Of a DNA stretch of 64,000 nt, positions 40,577 through 48,008 are shown piece after piece. Within the stretch, counting starts at the first letter, position 1. Every line of letters starts with the position of its first letter. Under the pieces are notes generated by a model. The model had not been told where the DNA came from and made no database searches. It saw only the letters and a program-made list of their open reading frames with translations. Origin of the DNA: CAZUMJ01 sp964621605 (GTDB taxonomy: Bacteria; Actinomycetota; Acidimicrobiia; Acidimicrobiales; Iamiaceae); contig CAZUMJ010000007.1 in the NCBI GenBank assembly GCA_964621605.1, forward strand, positions 1 through 64,000. Reading direction: 5' to 3'. The translations under genes and the position numbers were made by a program.

Positions 40577-41617
40577 ATGGCTGCCTTCTTGTCTGTCGCC
40601 CGCAGGGCCGTGGTGCTCATCGTGGCGGTCGTGTTGAGTGTTGTCGCGGCGTTTCCTGTCAGCGCCAGCGCCGCGGTCTCGGACAACGCCAGCGTGGTGG
40701 GAACTGGCGTCGTGGCGGTCAACCTTGTCGGCAGGGATGGGGTAGGGGCGGTCGCTGGCGTCGCCGCGGATCAGGGTCGAGGCATCGGCCTCGATAGCTG
40801 CGAGGTGGCGCCGGGTGACGTAGCGACGGCGCCGTGGGTGTTGGCGCATGCGTATTCGCCGCATGGTGTGCCGCCGGCGGGTGTGGCGGGCCTGGTGGGT
40901 GAGGGCCTGTTCGGGTCGATGTTCGCGGGTGGTGCGGGGGCGTTCACGCAGTCGGGTCTGGATCAGTTGTTGACGACCGGGCATATCGATGTGCGTCGTT
41001 TGGCGTTCGACACGGTGATCGGTGCGGGCACGGCCGGGTTGTTGCATGGTGCGGCGAGGGGCGTGTCGGTGTTGCGTGAGGCCGGTTCGGCTCGTGCGTT
41101 GCGCAGCGCGATCGACGACGAACTCCCGGCGCTGACTTCCGCGGAGCGTGCCCCCACCCCGGGGCCCGCAACCCCCGAGGTGCAGGCCCCCAGAGCCACC
41201 CCAGAACCATCGACACCGGCGGTCGTGGACGACGTTGTAAGCCCAGCCGCCACAAGCGCGACAGGCGGTGGCGCGCCGGGACACCAGACGACGATCCTGG
41301 GCGAGAACATGGCCGATCGTGTGATGCCATTTGCCGAGCGCACAAACGCCCGCACGCTCGGGTTCGGAACGAGTTCGGAGGACTGGGCTCGGATGACGCC
41401 GCAGCAGCGTTACAAGCTCAACGACGGCCAGTTGCGAGCTCGGATCAACGAAGGCGACGACTTCCGCTACATCGGCCAGGACCCGGCTCGACCCCCCGAT
41501 GTCCGCGCCCGGTTCGACTTGACGAGATCGGAGATCCTGCGCCTGCAGGAACGGGGCATCCCATACGAGACCGTAGCGCCGGAGGAGGTCGCGAAGATCT
41601 TGGGCCAGGCGCCATGA
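40577..41617 (+). CDS. Secreted polymorphic-toxin-like protein
   Basis: Exported protein of 346 aa. The signal peptide covers about 1-32 (VARRAVVLIVAVVLSVVAAFPVSASA). Residues 70-170 contain glycine-rich helical segments and AHAYSPHGVPPAG. A Pro/Ala-rich linker spans about 195-235. The C-terminal 107 residues (240-346) begin ILGENMADRVMPFAERTN and include DFRYIGQDPARP and EILRLQERGIPYETV. This arrangement resembles C-terminal toxin modules of RHS/WapA-type polymorphic toxins. I cannot name the catalytic family. ATG 40577 begins the signal peptide. The following gene overlaps by 4 bp and probably encodes immunity. Confidence 0.7.
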   Translation: MAAFLSVARRAVVLIVAVVLSVVAAFPVSASAAVSDNASVVGTGVVAVNLVGRDGVGAVAGVAADQGRGIGLDSCEVAPGDVATAPWVLAHAYSPHGVPPAGVAGLVGEGLFGSMFAGGAGAFTQSGLDQLLTTGHIDVRRLAFDTVIGAGTAGLLHGAARGVSVLREAGSARALRSAIDDELPALTSAERAPTPGPATPEVQAPRATPEPSTPAVVDDVVSPAATSATGGGAPGHQTTILGENMADRVMPFAERTNARTLGFGTSSEDWARMTPQQRYKLNDGQLRARINEGDDFRYIGQDPARPPDVRARFDLTRSEILRLQERGIPYETVAPEEVAKILGQAP

Positions 41618-42207
41618 GCATGCCGGTCGTCCCGTACTTCGTGCCTTCTGTGGTCGATGTAGTGGGTCCCTTTCTGGAAGACGCAGGGCTCTCGCGACTG
41701 GAAGTCGACGCTGTGGGGGCGACCTGGGATGCCGGGTCCTCCATCCTGCGGTTCTCCTACTACCCCGAAGATGCTCCGAACTTCTCCGTGCACGTGGCCG
41801 TCGCCGGTAAGACCGAGGACGAAGCCCCCCAGTGGGTCGGCTTGTGGACGGCGATTCCGGAGAGTGCGCCCGCCCGCGCCTACACGTCCTGGTCATTCCA
41901 TAGCGAGGTCGAGCTCCGGTCGGTGTTGGGAAAGCTCGTGGCCGAGGTTCTGGCGGAGCACGGCCCGTCGCTGTGGGGCGACGAGTCGCACTTGGCGTCG
42001 CTTGTCGCCGTGCAGGACGCCGAGACACAGCGCCGGTTCATGGTCGATGAGGTCGAAGCACAGCTCGCGCTCGCGCGCTGGTCCTTCGATAACGATCGGT
42101 TTGCAGAGGCACGCGACCGATTCGCGCTGATCGGCGAGGATCAACTCTCAGCGGGGGATCGGCGTCGTCTCTACGTCGCGAGGACAAAGGCCGGGGCAGG
42201 CGAGTAG
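41614..42207 (+). CDS. Probable immunity protein of the adjacent toxin
   Basis: Cytosolic protein of 197 aa, acidic, with no signal peptide. The N-terminal two thirds form an alpha/beta pattern (SILRFSYYPEDAPNFSVHVAVAGK, TSWSFHSEVELRSVLGKLVAEVL). The C-terminal third is helical. The ATG overlaps the toxin stop (ATGA), so the two proteins are made together, the standard layout of toxin-immunity pairs. I recognise no named family; the immunity role is inferred from context. Confidence 0.6.
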   Translation: MSMPVVPYFVPSVVDVVGPFLEDAGLSRLEVDAVGATWDAGSSILRFSYYPEDAPNFSVHVAVAGKTEDEAPQWVGLWTAIPESAPARAYTSWSFHSEVELRSVLGKLVAEVLAEHGPSLWGDESHLASLVAVQDAETQRRFMVDEVEAQLALARWSFDNDRFAEARDRFALIGEDQLSAGDRRRLYVARTKAGAGE

Positions 42208-42253
42208 CTCGTGCCGCGCTGTTCCCCACGGCCGAAAACCTCTCCCAGCGGGT

Positions 42254-42490
42254 TTGCTCCACCTGCTGCTGATGCTCGCCTTCGTGCTGCTCGCCGGCGC
42301 GGCGGTGGCGACGGATGCGGCGGTCGCTTCTCCTCCGACTGGATGCTCCAGTGCACCCACTGTGAACGCGTCGACGCGTGAACAGACAAGCGGGGACCCA
42401 GCAAGGCCACGCTCGACGGCCACGTCGACGAGCACCGTGGAGGTGCTGTCGTTGTTCGACCAGCCCGACAGCGACGCCCCCTACACTTGA
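42254..42490 (+). CDS. Possible small secreted peptide or gene remnant
   Basis: A frame of 78 codons starting at TTG encodes a signal-peptide-like N-terminus (LLLMLAFVLLAGAAVATDAAVA) and a Ser/Thr-rich tail without a recognisable domain. It ends 4 bp before the VapB-like gene. No ribosome-binding site is evident. It may be the decayed 5' end of another exported gene. The rest of the 42208-42494 gap shows nothing I recognise. Confidence 0.25.
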   Translation: MLHLLLMLAFVLLAGAAVATDAAVASPPTGCSSAPTVNASTREQTSGDPARPRSTATSTSTVEVLSLFDQPDSDAPYT

Positions 42491-42494
42491 GTCG

Positions 42495-42722
42495 ATGTCT
42501 GTGACCGTCGATCTCCCCGCCGAAGCGCTGCGTCGCCTCGAAGCCGAAGCGACCCGCCGTCAGATCAGCATCGACGACGTCATCGCCGAACTCGCCGCGA
42601 ACCTGCCCACCGAGGCGACCGGGCCCCGCCGGCGGCCCGCGTTCGTCGCGGTCGGCGCATCCGAGCACGGCATCACCGACCGTCTCGACGAGCTCCTCGA
42701 CGACGGCTTCGGACGCGACTGA
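42495..42722 (+). CDS. vapB: VapB-like antitoxin
   Basis: Protein of 75 aa. The N-terminus SVTVDLPAEALRRLEAEATRRQISIDDVIAEL is a ribbon-helix-helix-like DNA-binding pattern. The C-terminal segment FVAVGASEHGITDRLDELL should bind and block the toxin. ATG 42495 has TACACT seven bases upstream, a likely leaderless promoter. The PIN-domain gene follows 3 bp after the stop, the usual antitoxin-toxin order. Confidence 0.85.
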   Translation: MSVTVDLPAEALRRLEAEATRRQISIDDVIAELAANLPTEATGPRRRPAFVAVGASEHGITDRLDELLDDGFGRD

Positions 42723-42725
42723 CCG

Positions 42726-43136
42726 GTGCTGATCGTCGATACCGGCGTCATCGTCGCGGCCGCCGACCGCACCGACCGCCACCACGCCGCTTCCGCCGGG
42801 ATAATCAGCGACGACCCCGGGCCGCTCATCACCACCGCCCTCGTCATCGCCGAAGCCGCCTACCTCCTCGACCGAGAACTCGGCCCAGACGCCGAAGCCG
42901 CGCTCTACACGTCGATCATCGACGGCGACCTCACCATCGAATCGCTCGGCCCACACGACTGGACCCGCATCCGTGAACTCGTCGAGACCTACGCCGACCT
43001 CCGCCTCGGCGGCACCGACGCCAGCCTGATCGCCATCGCCGAACGCCTCGGCGTCACCCGCGTCGCCACCCTCAACCACCGCGACTTCGCAGTCGTGCGT
43101 CCAACGCATTGCGACACCCTCGACCTCATCCCCTGA
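42726..43136 (+). CDS. vapC: VapC-like PIN-domain ribonuclease toxin
   Basis: PIN-domain protein of 136 aa. The acidic residues expected of the active site are present: D5 in MLIVDTGV, a glutamate in TTALVIAEAAYLL, and the LGGTDASLIAIAERLG block carrying the C-terminal aspartate. It should cleave RNA when released from the upstream antitoxin. The start is GTG, 3 bp after the antitoxin stop. Confidence 0.9.
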   Translation: MLIVDTGVIVAAADRTDRHHAASAGIISDDPGPLITTALVIAEAAYLLDRELGPDAEAALYTSIIDGDLTIESLGPHDWTRIRELVETYADLRLGGTDASLIAIAERLGVTRVATLNHRDFAVVRPTHCDTLDLIP

Positions 43137-43157
43137 ACCGCCAGATCCCGGCCGACA

Positions 43158-43262
43158 CCCTCGACGGGGTGGAAGACCCCACAGTGATGGCCGCCCCCCG
43201 ACCGTCGCGCCAGAGCCGTCGCGCTCTTGGCGGCCGTCGTGCTCAGCCTCGTCGCGGCGCTC
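43158..43262 (+). pseudogene. Decayed copy of the toxin gene 5' end
   Basis: The DNA here aligns by eye with 40550-40655. CTCGACGGGGTGGAAGACCC corresponds to CTCGATGGGGGAGACTCC, followed in both by a GTGATGGCC/TTGATGGCT start and a signal-peptide coding stretch ending GTCGCGGCG. In this copy a frameshift after the first dozen codons breaks the reading frame; in the corrected frame it reads AVALLAAVVLSLVAAL. The rest of the toxin gene is absent. It marks a former second toxin cassette. The remainder up to 43374 shows nothing I recognise. Confidence 0.6.
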
Positions 43263-43374
43263 AGGTCGCCACCATGGGCCCGGTGACGGCGCTCGCGGAT
43301 CGCGCCGCGATCGATTCCACGTTCGTCCCCCAGCGGGGCAGCCGTGTGGCCACGGGTAGGTCCCGCGGCAACCT

Positions 43375-44913
43375 TCAGCTCACCTGGCGGACGCGTCCCT
43401 CCCAGAACGGGGCGCGCAGCTTGAACTTCTGGAGTTTCCCGGTGGCGGTGCGTGCGAGTTCGTCGCGGAACTCGACGCGCTTGGGGCACTTGTAGCCGGC
43501 GATCTTCGTCTTGGCGTGGGCGATGATCTCGTCTTCGCTGGCGGTCGCCCCGGGAGCGAGGACCACCAGGGCCAACACGAGCTCCCCCCACTTCTCGTCG
43601 GGGACGCCGATCACGGCGACCTCCGCGACCGACGGGTGGCTGAACACCGCATCCTCGACCTCGATCGACGAGACGTTCTCGCCACCGGAGATGATCACGT
43701 CCTTCTTGCGGTCCGCGATCACCACGTAGTGCTCGTCGTCGATGTAGCCGCCGTCGCCGGTGTGGAACCAGCCGCCTGCCATCGCGTCCGCGGTGGCGTC
43801 CGGCTGCTCCCAGTAGCCACCCATCACCACGTTCGACCGGGCGAGCACCTCGCCTTGCGCGTCGACCGCGACCTGCACGCCGATCGCGGGGGCACCGGCG
43901 CGCATCAGCTTCCGGGCCCGTTCGTCGGCGGGGAGGTGGTCCCACTCGGCGCGCCCCCGGCTCATGGTGAGCAGCGGCGCGGTCTCGGTGAGCCCATAGA
44001 TCTGGATGAACTCCCAGCCGAGCTCCGCTTCGACCCGTTCGATCGTCCGGCTCGGCGGCGGCGCCCCCGCGACGACGATGCGGGTGCGGCCCGCCCCGGG
44101 GATCGGCCCGTCCCAGGTCGTGGCGGCGTCGAGCACCATGTTCACCACGGCCGGTGCGCCGCACAGGAGCGTGACGCCGTGCGTGTCGACGCGGCGCAGG
44201 ATCTCCTCACCGTCGACCTTGCGCAGCACCACCTGGGTCACACCCATGCCGGTCGTGGCATAGGGCATGCCCCAGCCGTTGCAGTGGAACATGGGCAGGG
44301 TGTGGAGGTAGACGTCTCGGTCGGTGACGGTCGCCTGCCACCCGAAGGTGGTGGCGTTCACCCAGCAGTTGCGGTGGGTGAGCTGCACGCCCTTCGGCCG
44401 AGCGGTGGTGCCCGACGTGTAGTTGATCGTCGCGGCCTGGTCCTCGTCGGGATTGCGCCACGGCTCGGGTTCCACGTCGAAGCGGTAGAGCTCCTCGTCA
44501 GCCTCGGCGCCGATCACCATGCGGCGCGCGCAGCGCACCCCGGCCAGGGCTTCGTCGAGCTCGGGGTCCACGAGGAGCAGCGAGGCCCCGGAATGCTCGA
44601 CGATGTAGGAGACCTCTTCCGCGGAGAGGCGGAAGTTGACGGGCACGAGGATGCGCCCGTACCCGGAGACCCCGTAGAAGGACGTGAGCAGCCGGGCCGA
44701 GTTCTGCGACACCACCGCGATGCGTGCGCCGGGACCGATCCCCGTGGCGTCGAGCCCCGCCGCCTGGGCGCGGGCCCGGGCCCCGATCTCGGCGTAGGTG
44801 AGCGTGCCCCAGGAGCTGGCCGGCTGGTCGGGTTCGTCCACGACACCGGCCCGATCGGGGTAGACGGTGACGGCCCGATCGAGGAAGTCGTTGACGGTAA
44901 GTGGGACCTTCAT
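43375..44913 (-). CDS. AMP-dependent acyl-CoA synthetase
   Basis: ANL-superfamily ligase of 512 aa. Motifs are TINYTSGTTARPKGVQLTHRN (ATP binding), IYGLTETAPLLT, ADRKKDVIISGGENVSSIEVE (hinge) and the catalytic lysine in TATGKLQKFKLR. It resembles medium/long-chain fatty-acyl-CoA ligases that act with beta-oxidation; the substrate is not determined. I chose ATG 44913, with GGAGG seven bases upstream, over the GTG-type start at 44931. It differs clearly from the ligase at the window start and lacks that enzyme's insertion. Confidence 0.93.
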   Translation of the reverse strand: MKVPLTVNDFLDRAVTVYPDRAGVVDEPDQPASSWGTLTYAEIGARARAQAAGLDATGIGPGARIAVVSQNSARLLTSFYGVSGYGRILVPVNFRLSAEEVSYIVEHSGASLLLVDPELDEALAGVRCARRMVIGAEADEELYRFDVEPEPWRNPDEDQAATINYTSGTTARPKGVQLTHRNCWVNATTFGWQATVTDRDVYLHTLPMFHCNGWGMPYATTGMGVTQVVLRKVDGEEILRRVDTHGVTLLCGAPAVVNMVLDAATTWDGPIPGAGRTRIVVAGAPPPSRTIERVEAELGWEFIQIYGLTETAPLLTMSRGRAEWDHLPADERARKLMRAGAPAIGVQVAVDAQGEVLARSNVVMGGYWEQPDATADAMAGGWFHTGDGGYIDDEHYVVIADRKKDVIISGGENVSSIEVEDAVFSHPSVAEVAVIGVPDEKWGELVLALVVLAPGATASEDEIIAHAKTKIAGYKCPKRVEFRDELARTATGKLQKFKLRAPFWEGRVRQVS

Positions 44914-45035
44914 GGGGACCTCCACGCGCACGATGAGGGGTGGCGCCGGTCACCGTACCGGAGGGTGGCGTTCCCGACCGTTCGGGCTTCGTGGGTTCGG
45001 TTGCCGTCGAAAGCGAGGCCGGTCACGTCGCTGCC

Positions 45036-45155
45036 ATGCCGGGAGCCGCGGACCCCGTGGCCCGGCTGGAACGGCTAACGGCGCTTCACGCCGAGGGGGC
45101 GCTCACCGACGAACAGTTCGAGGTAGCCAAGAAGCAGGTGCTCGGGACGTCGTAG
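45036..45155 (+). CDS. SHOCT-domain mini-protein
   Basis: Short protein of 39 aa from ATG 45036 whose body, DPVARLERLTALHAEGALTDEQFEVAKKQVL, is a SHOCT domain, a roughly 30-residue helical module often found at protein termini. An upstream in-frame GTG at 44940 would give 71 aa, but it leaves only 26 bp to the divergent ligase start. Function unknown. Confidence 0.6.
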   Translation: MPGAADPVARLERLTALHAEGALTDEQFEVAKKQVLGTS

Positions 45156-45241
45156 CGCAAGCGGGTGCCCGGTCTCCCTGGTCCCGCTCGGCCGGGCTCC
45201 CCGACCGTGGGGCTGTTCGCGGGTGCCCGGTCTTCCGGCTA

Positions 45242-45275
45242 CCCGGTCCCTCCCGATGGCTCGGGAGGGACCGGG
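45242..45275 (-). terminator. Strong hairpin downstream of tRNA-Ser(CGA)
   Basis: A perfect 15-bp stem, CCCGGTCCCTCCCGA and its complement, with a TGGC loop. It lies 9 bp beyond the 3' end of the minus-strand tRNA. No T-tract, but its stability and position suit termination or processing. Confidence 0.7.
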
Positions 45276-45283
45276 CGTACCGA

Positions 45284-45374
45284 TGGCGGAGGATGTGGGA
45301 TTCGAACCCACGGTGACCCGAAGGGCCACAACGGCTTTCGAGGCCGCCCCATTCGTCCGCTCTGGCAACCCTCC
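45284..45374 (-). tRNA. tRNA-Ser (anticodon CGA)
   Basis: On the minus strand the acceptor arm GGAGGGT pairs with ATCCTCC, followed by a G discriminator and an encoded CCA. The anticodon loop reads CTCGAAA (anticodon CGA), flanked by GGCGGC and GCCGTT. A long variable arm (GTGGCCCTTCGGGTCAC) marks the serine class, and the T-arm is GTGGGTTCGAATCCCAC. Length 91 nt including CCA. Confidence 0.95.
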
Positions 45375-45535
45375 GCCCGCAAGCGTAGTCGGCGCGCTCC
45401 GGGGCGCTGCCAGTGAGGGGGTCGGTCAGCGGCGCGCGGCGAGGAACTCGTGCAGCCGCACCGCGCAGCGCCACGACTTCGGCATGACTCACGGGAGACC
45501 AGACGGCTGTCACAGGGCGCAAGCATCCTGGGGGC

Positions 45536-45802
45536 ATGAACAGTCATGTCCTGCACGATCCAGCGCTCCCCCTCGCGGGACGTCCCCTCCGCCAGGTCCT
45601 GACCGTGTTGCTCCTTGAACGTGGGCCGCTCAGCGTTGCCCAGTTGGTTGCTGCGGTCGAGGAGGAGGGCTTCTCCATCGCTGGGCGGCCGTCGAAGACG
45701 GTGTCCGACTGCCTGCGCTGGGAGATCGCCCGCGGGCGAGCGGCTGGGGTCACACGAGGGTGCTACGGACCGGGAACGATGCCCCGCCAGACGCGCGCGT
45801 AG
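45536..45802 (+). CDS. Small winged-helix-like hypothetical protein
   Basis: Protein of 88 aa. The segment RQVLTVLLLERGPLSVAQLVAAVEEEGFSIAGRPSKTVSDCLRWEIARGRAAGV has the helix-turn-helix-wing spacing of a winged-helix domain, with GRPSKTVSDCLRWE as the possible recognition helix. It may be a DNA-binding regulator. I know no named family. It lies alone between the tRNA gene and a 486-bp non-coding stretch. Confidence 0.6.
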   Translation: MNSHVLHDPALPLAGRPLRQVLTVLLLERGPLSVAQLVAAVEEEGFSIAGRPSKTVSDCLRWEIARGRAAGVTRGCYGPGTMPRQTRA

Positions 45803-46288
45803 ATCACGGCGAGGGTGGTGGAGATGCGGGCGAAGGTCGACGGCTCGGCGAGTGCTCTCCGGGCGTTGTCGCGGCAGGCTGAGGCGCAGTCGCACGGGGG
45901 ACGCGGCGGAGCGACTGGCCTGGGAGGGTAAGGGCAGCTCGGTACCGTGGGGCCTACTTTCGCCAATGTCATAGCGACAACTGGTTGGGGAGGTGGCGCT
46001 CTCCGGGCGTTGTCGCTGTGAGGTTGGCGGCGGCAGTGAGACGCCAGGTCGCCGTGGCGGACGGCCGGGTCTCGTTCGGTTGGACGGCTGGGAAGCAGAT
46101 GGAGCCCCTCCTCCGTCTGCTCCCGGGTCGTCCGATGAAGACGAGACGTGCCTGCGGCGCCCCGAAGAGCTGAGTGGCCCTACCGCTGATCGTGCGTGCG
46201 TGGTAAGGGGTAGCGCCACGGTGGCTAGCGCCACGGTGGTCATTCTCATCTGAAGGTGTCGCGCCTAGGGCCGTGGGGAGGTCGTGCC
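45803..46288. other. Non-coding stretch with repeats
   Basis: I see no convincing gene here. It holds a 19-bp direct repeat (GCTCTCCGGGCGTTGTCGC at 45854-45872 and 45998-46016) and a tandem duplication of TAGCGCCACGGTGG at about 46211-46240, just upstream of the PAS-GAF-GGDEF gene. A regulatory role is possible. I could not fit it to a c-di-GMP riboswitch. Confidence 0.5.
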
Positions 46289-47653
46289 ATGGGTGAATCC
46301 CGTCAACCGTTCCCAGCGAACCACGTGCTCTACCGATCGATCGTCGAGGGGGCAGGCGACCTCGTGGTGGCTTTCGACGCGACCGGCACCGTCGCCTTTG
46401 CGAACGGCGCAGCGCACAGCATGCTCGGGCTCGACCCAGCCGAGGTGATGGGTCGCAACGTGCTGGAGTTCATCCATCCCGATGACATGGAGCGAGCTGT
46501 CCGGGGGCTCGCGCTCAACGAGCAGTTCGGTTCAGCGCCGGGGAGCTCCGCCTACCGGCTGCTCCACGCGGACGGGTCCTGGAACTACGTCAACATGACT
46601 GGCGGGCAGGCGACCGATGACGGCGAACGTGTGCTGTACACGTCGATCAGTCGTCGTTCCGAGGTTCGGTTCGTGATGAGCGAGACGTTGCTGCGCCTTG
46701 CGGCAGGGGCGTCGCTGGCCGAGACGCTGCGACCCGTGTGTGACACGTTCGACTGGCAGGTGAACGGGTCACAGATCGGGATCAGCTGGTGCGACGACGA
46801 TGGTGTGCTCAACGCGGTCAGCACGGGGATCGATCTCGAGCTCGTCGGCGCCGCGCCACACGCGGCAGCGCGGTGTGGTGACGTGCATGGCACGCCGTGG
46901 TCCACGGTTCGTCACGCGGGCGCGGCGATCATCGATCTCGACCTCAGCCGACTCGACACGCGGCTGCGCGCCAAGGCGGAGGAAGCCGGGTATGGCGCCT
47001 ATTGGATCGAGCCCATCCCCAATCCCACCGGTGGGTTCGCACTGGTGACCGTCTGGACCCGGCGAGGTGGGCGCCCACCTCAGCATCACGCGCTGGCCAT
47101 GGAGACGGTGCCCGCCATCGTGGAGGTCATCCTGCGTTGGGTCGACCAGCAGCGGCGACTCGACTACGCGGTGAACCACGACTCGCTGACGGGCCTGGCA
47201 AACCGTCAAGCCTTCTTCGCGGCGCTGCGCGAGACCGAGATCGGCGGCTCGGTCCTCTATTGCGACCTCGACGGTTTCAAGGCGATCAACGACACCTTCG
47301 GGCATCCCGCTGGTGACGAGCTGCTCCGGGTCGTGGCCGAGCGACTCCAGCATGCGGTGCGCGCCGACGATCTCATCGCCCGCTTGGGTGGAGATGAGTT
47401 CGTGGTGCTGTGCAAGGGCGCGTCCGAAGCGGTGGCGCTCGCGGTGGCGGCCCGGATCGAGCAGGCAGTTGCGGAGCCATTCGCGCTCCGCTCGGGGGTC
47501 GTGACGAGCGCGATCTCCGTCGGCATCGCTTCCGATCCGTTGCGCGTCGGGATTGACACGATGGAGGAAGCGGATCGTCAGCTCTACAAGGTGAAGGCGG
47601 CCCGTCGCCCACCTGGATCACAACCAAGAAAGACCAAGGGCCGAACCCGCTGA
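46289..47653 (+). CDS. PAS-GAF-GGDEF diguanylate cyclase
   Basis: Soluble protein of 454 aa. A PAS domain (about 15-130) contains GAGDLVVAFDATGTVAFANGAA and EFIHPDDMERAV. A GAF-like region (about 140-290) follows. The GGDEF domain (about 300-450) has YCDLDGFKAINDTFGH and an intact GGDEF motif, with RADD five residues upstream as the I-site. There is no EAL domain, so it should synthesise c-di-GMP under product inhibition. I chose ATG 46289 because GGGGAGG lies upstream at Shine-Dalgarno distance. Confidence 0.9.
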   Translation: MGESRQPFPANHVLYRSIVEGAGDLVVAFDATGTVAFANGAAHSMLGLDPAEVMGRNVLEFIHPDDMERAVRGLALNEQFGSAPGSSAYRLLHADGSWNYVNMTGGQATDDGERVLYTSISRRSEVRFVMSETLLRLAAGASLAETLRPVCDTFDWQVNGSQIGISWCDDDGVLNAVSTGIDLELVGAAPHAAARCGDVHGTPWSTVRHAGAAIIDLDLSRLDTRLRAKAEEAGYGAYWIEPIPNPTGGFALVTVWTRRGGRPPQHHALAMETVPAIVEVILRWVDQQRRLDYAVNHDSLTGLANRQAFFAALRETEIGGSVLYCDLDGFKAINDTFGHPAGDELLRVVAERLQHAVRADDLIARLGGDEFVVLCKGASEAVALAVAARIEQAVAEPFALRSGVVTSAISVGIASDPLRVGIDTMEEADRQLYKVKAARRPPGSQPRKTKGRTR

Positions 47654-47669
47654 CGCAGGTTCGGCCCTT
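47636..47669. terminator. Bidirectional hairpin terminator
   Basis: AAGGGCCGAACC and its exact complement GGTTCGGCCCTT form a 12-bp stem with a 10-nt loop. It overlaps the last codons of the diguanylate cyclase gene and lies downstream of the convergent tRNA-Ser, so it can serve both. Confidence 0.75.
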
Positions 47670-47694
47670 GCACGTACCTTGTGGAAGTACAGCG

Positions 47695-47780
47695 CGGAGG
47701 GAGAGGGATTCGAACCCTCGGTGGGCAGTACCCACACACGCTTTCCAGGCGTGCCGATTCGGCCGCTCTCGCACCCCTCC
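47695..47780 (-). tRNA. tRNA-Ser (anticodon GGA)
   Basis: On the minus strand the acceptor GGAGGGG pairs with TCCCTCC and is followed by a G discriminator; CCA is not encoded. The anticodon loop CTGGAAA gives GGA. A long variable arm (GTGGGTACTGCCCAC) and T-arm GAGGGTTCGAATCCCTC confirm class II tRNA-Ser. Length 86 nt. Confidence 0.95.
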
Positions 47781-47854
47781 GGGGGCTCCGCCCGACGCCT
47801 GGGCGCCGACCGGAACGGACAGGCTATCGTGTCGGCGAACCCGTCCTCGGATGT

Positions 47855-47956
47855 GGCGGCCGGGTCCTGTGCAATCGCAGCCCGTGAAACGAGTCAGGGC
47901 CGGGAGGCAGCAGCTCTCAGCGGAGCCTGCGGTGTGCCGCAGATCGCCTGGTCGCC
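47855..47956 (+). ncRNA. ffs: Signal recognition particle RNA (small bacterial type)
   Basis: The conserved apical domain is clear: GTCAGGGCCGGGAGGCAGCA, followed by CTCTCAGCGGAGCC, matches the GTCAGG..GGAAGGNAGCA..AGC tetraloop and asymmetric loop of SRP RNA. The ends GGCGGCCGGGTC and GCCTGGTCGCC pair. Length about 102 nt. It lies 52 bp upstream of dnaX, a common actinobacterial arrangement. Confidence 0.92.
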
Positions 47957-48008
47957 ACTTCCGGAGGCGGGTTCGCCGCGTGCGGGTCACGGGTAGGCTC
48001 ACGGCCCG

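Noticed and set aside
39704..45374. Integrative element bounded by tRNA-Ser
   Set aside because: There is no integrase, no direct repeat of the tRNA 3' end was seen, and an ordinary acyl-CoA ligase gene lies between the toxin island and the tRNA.
45803..46288. c-di-GMP riboswitch before the diguanylate cyclase gene
   Set aside because: I could not find the conserved GEMM core or its tetraloop arrangement; only simple repeats are visible.
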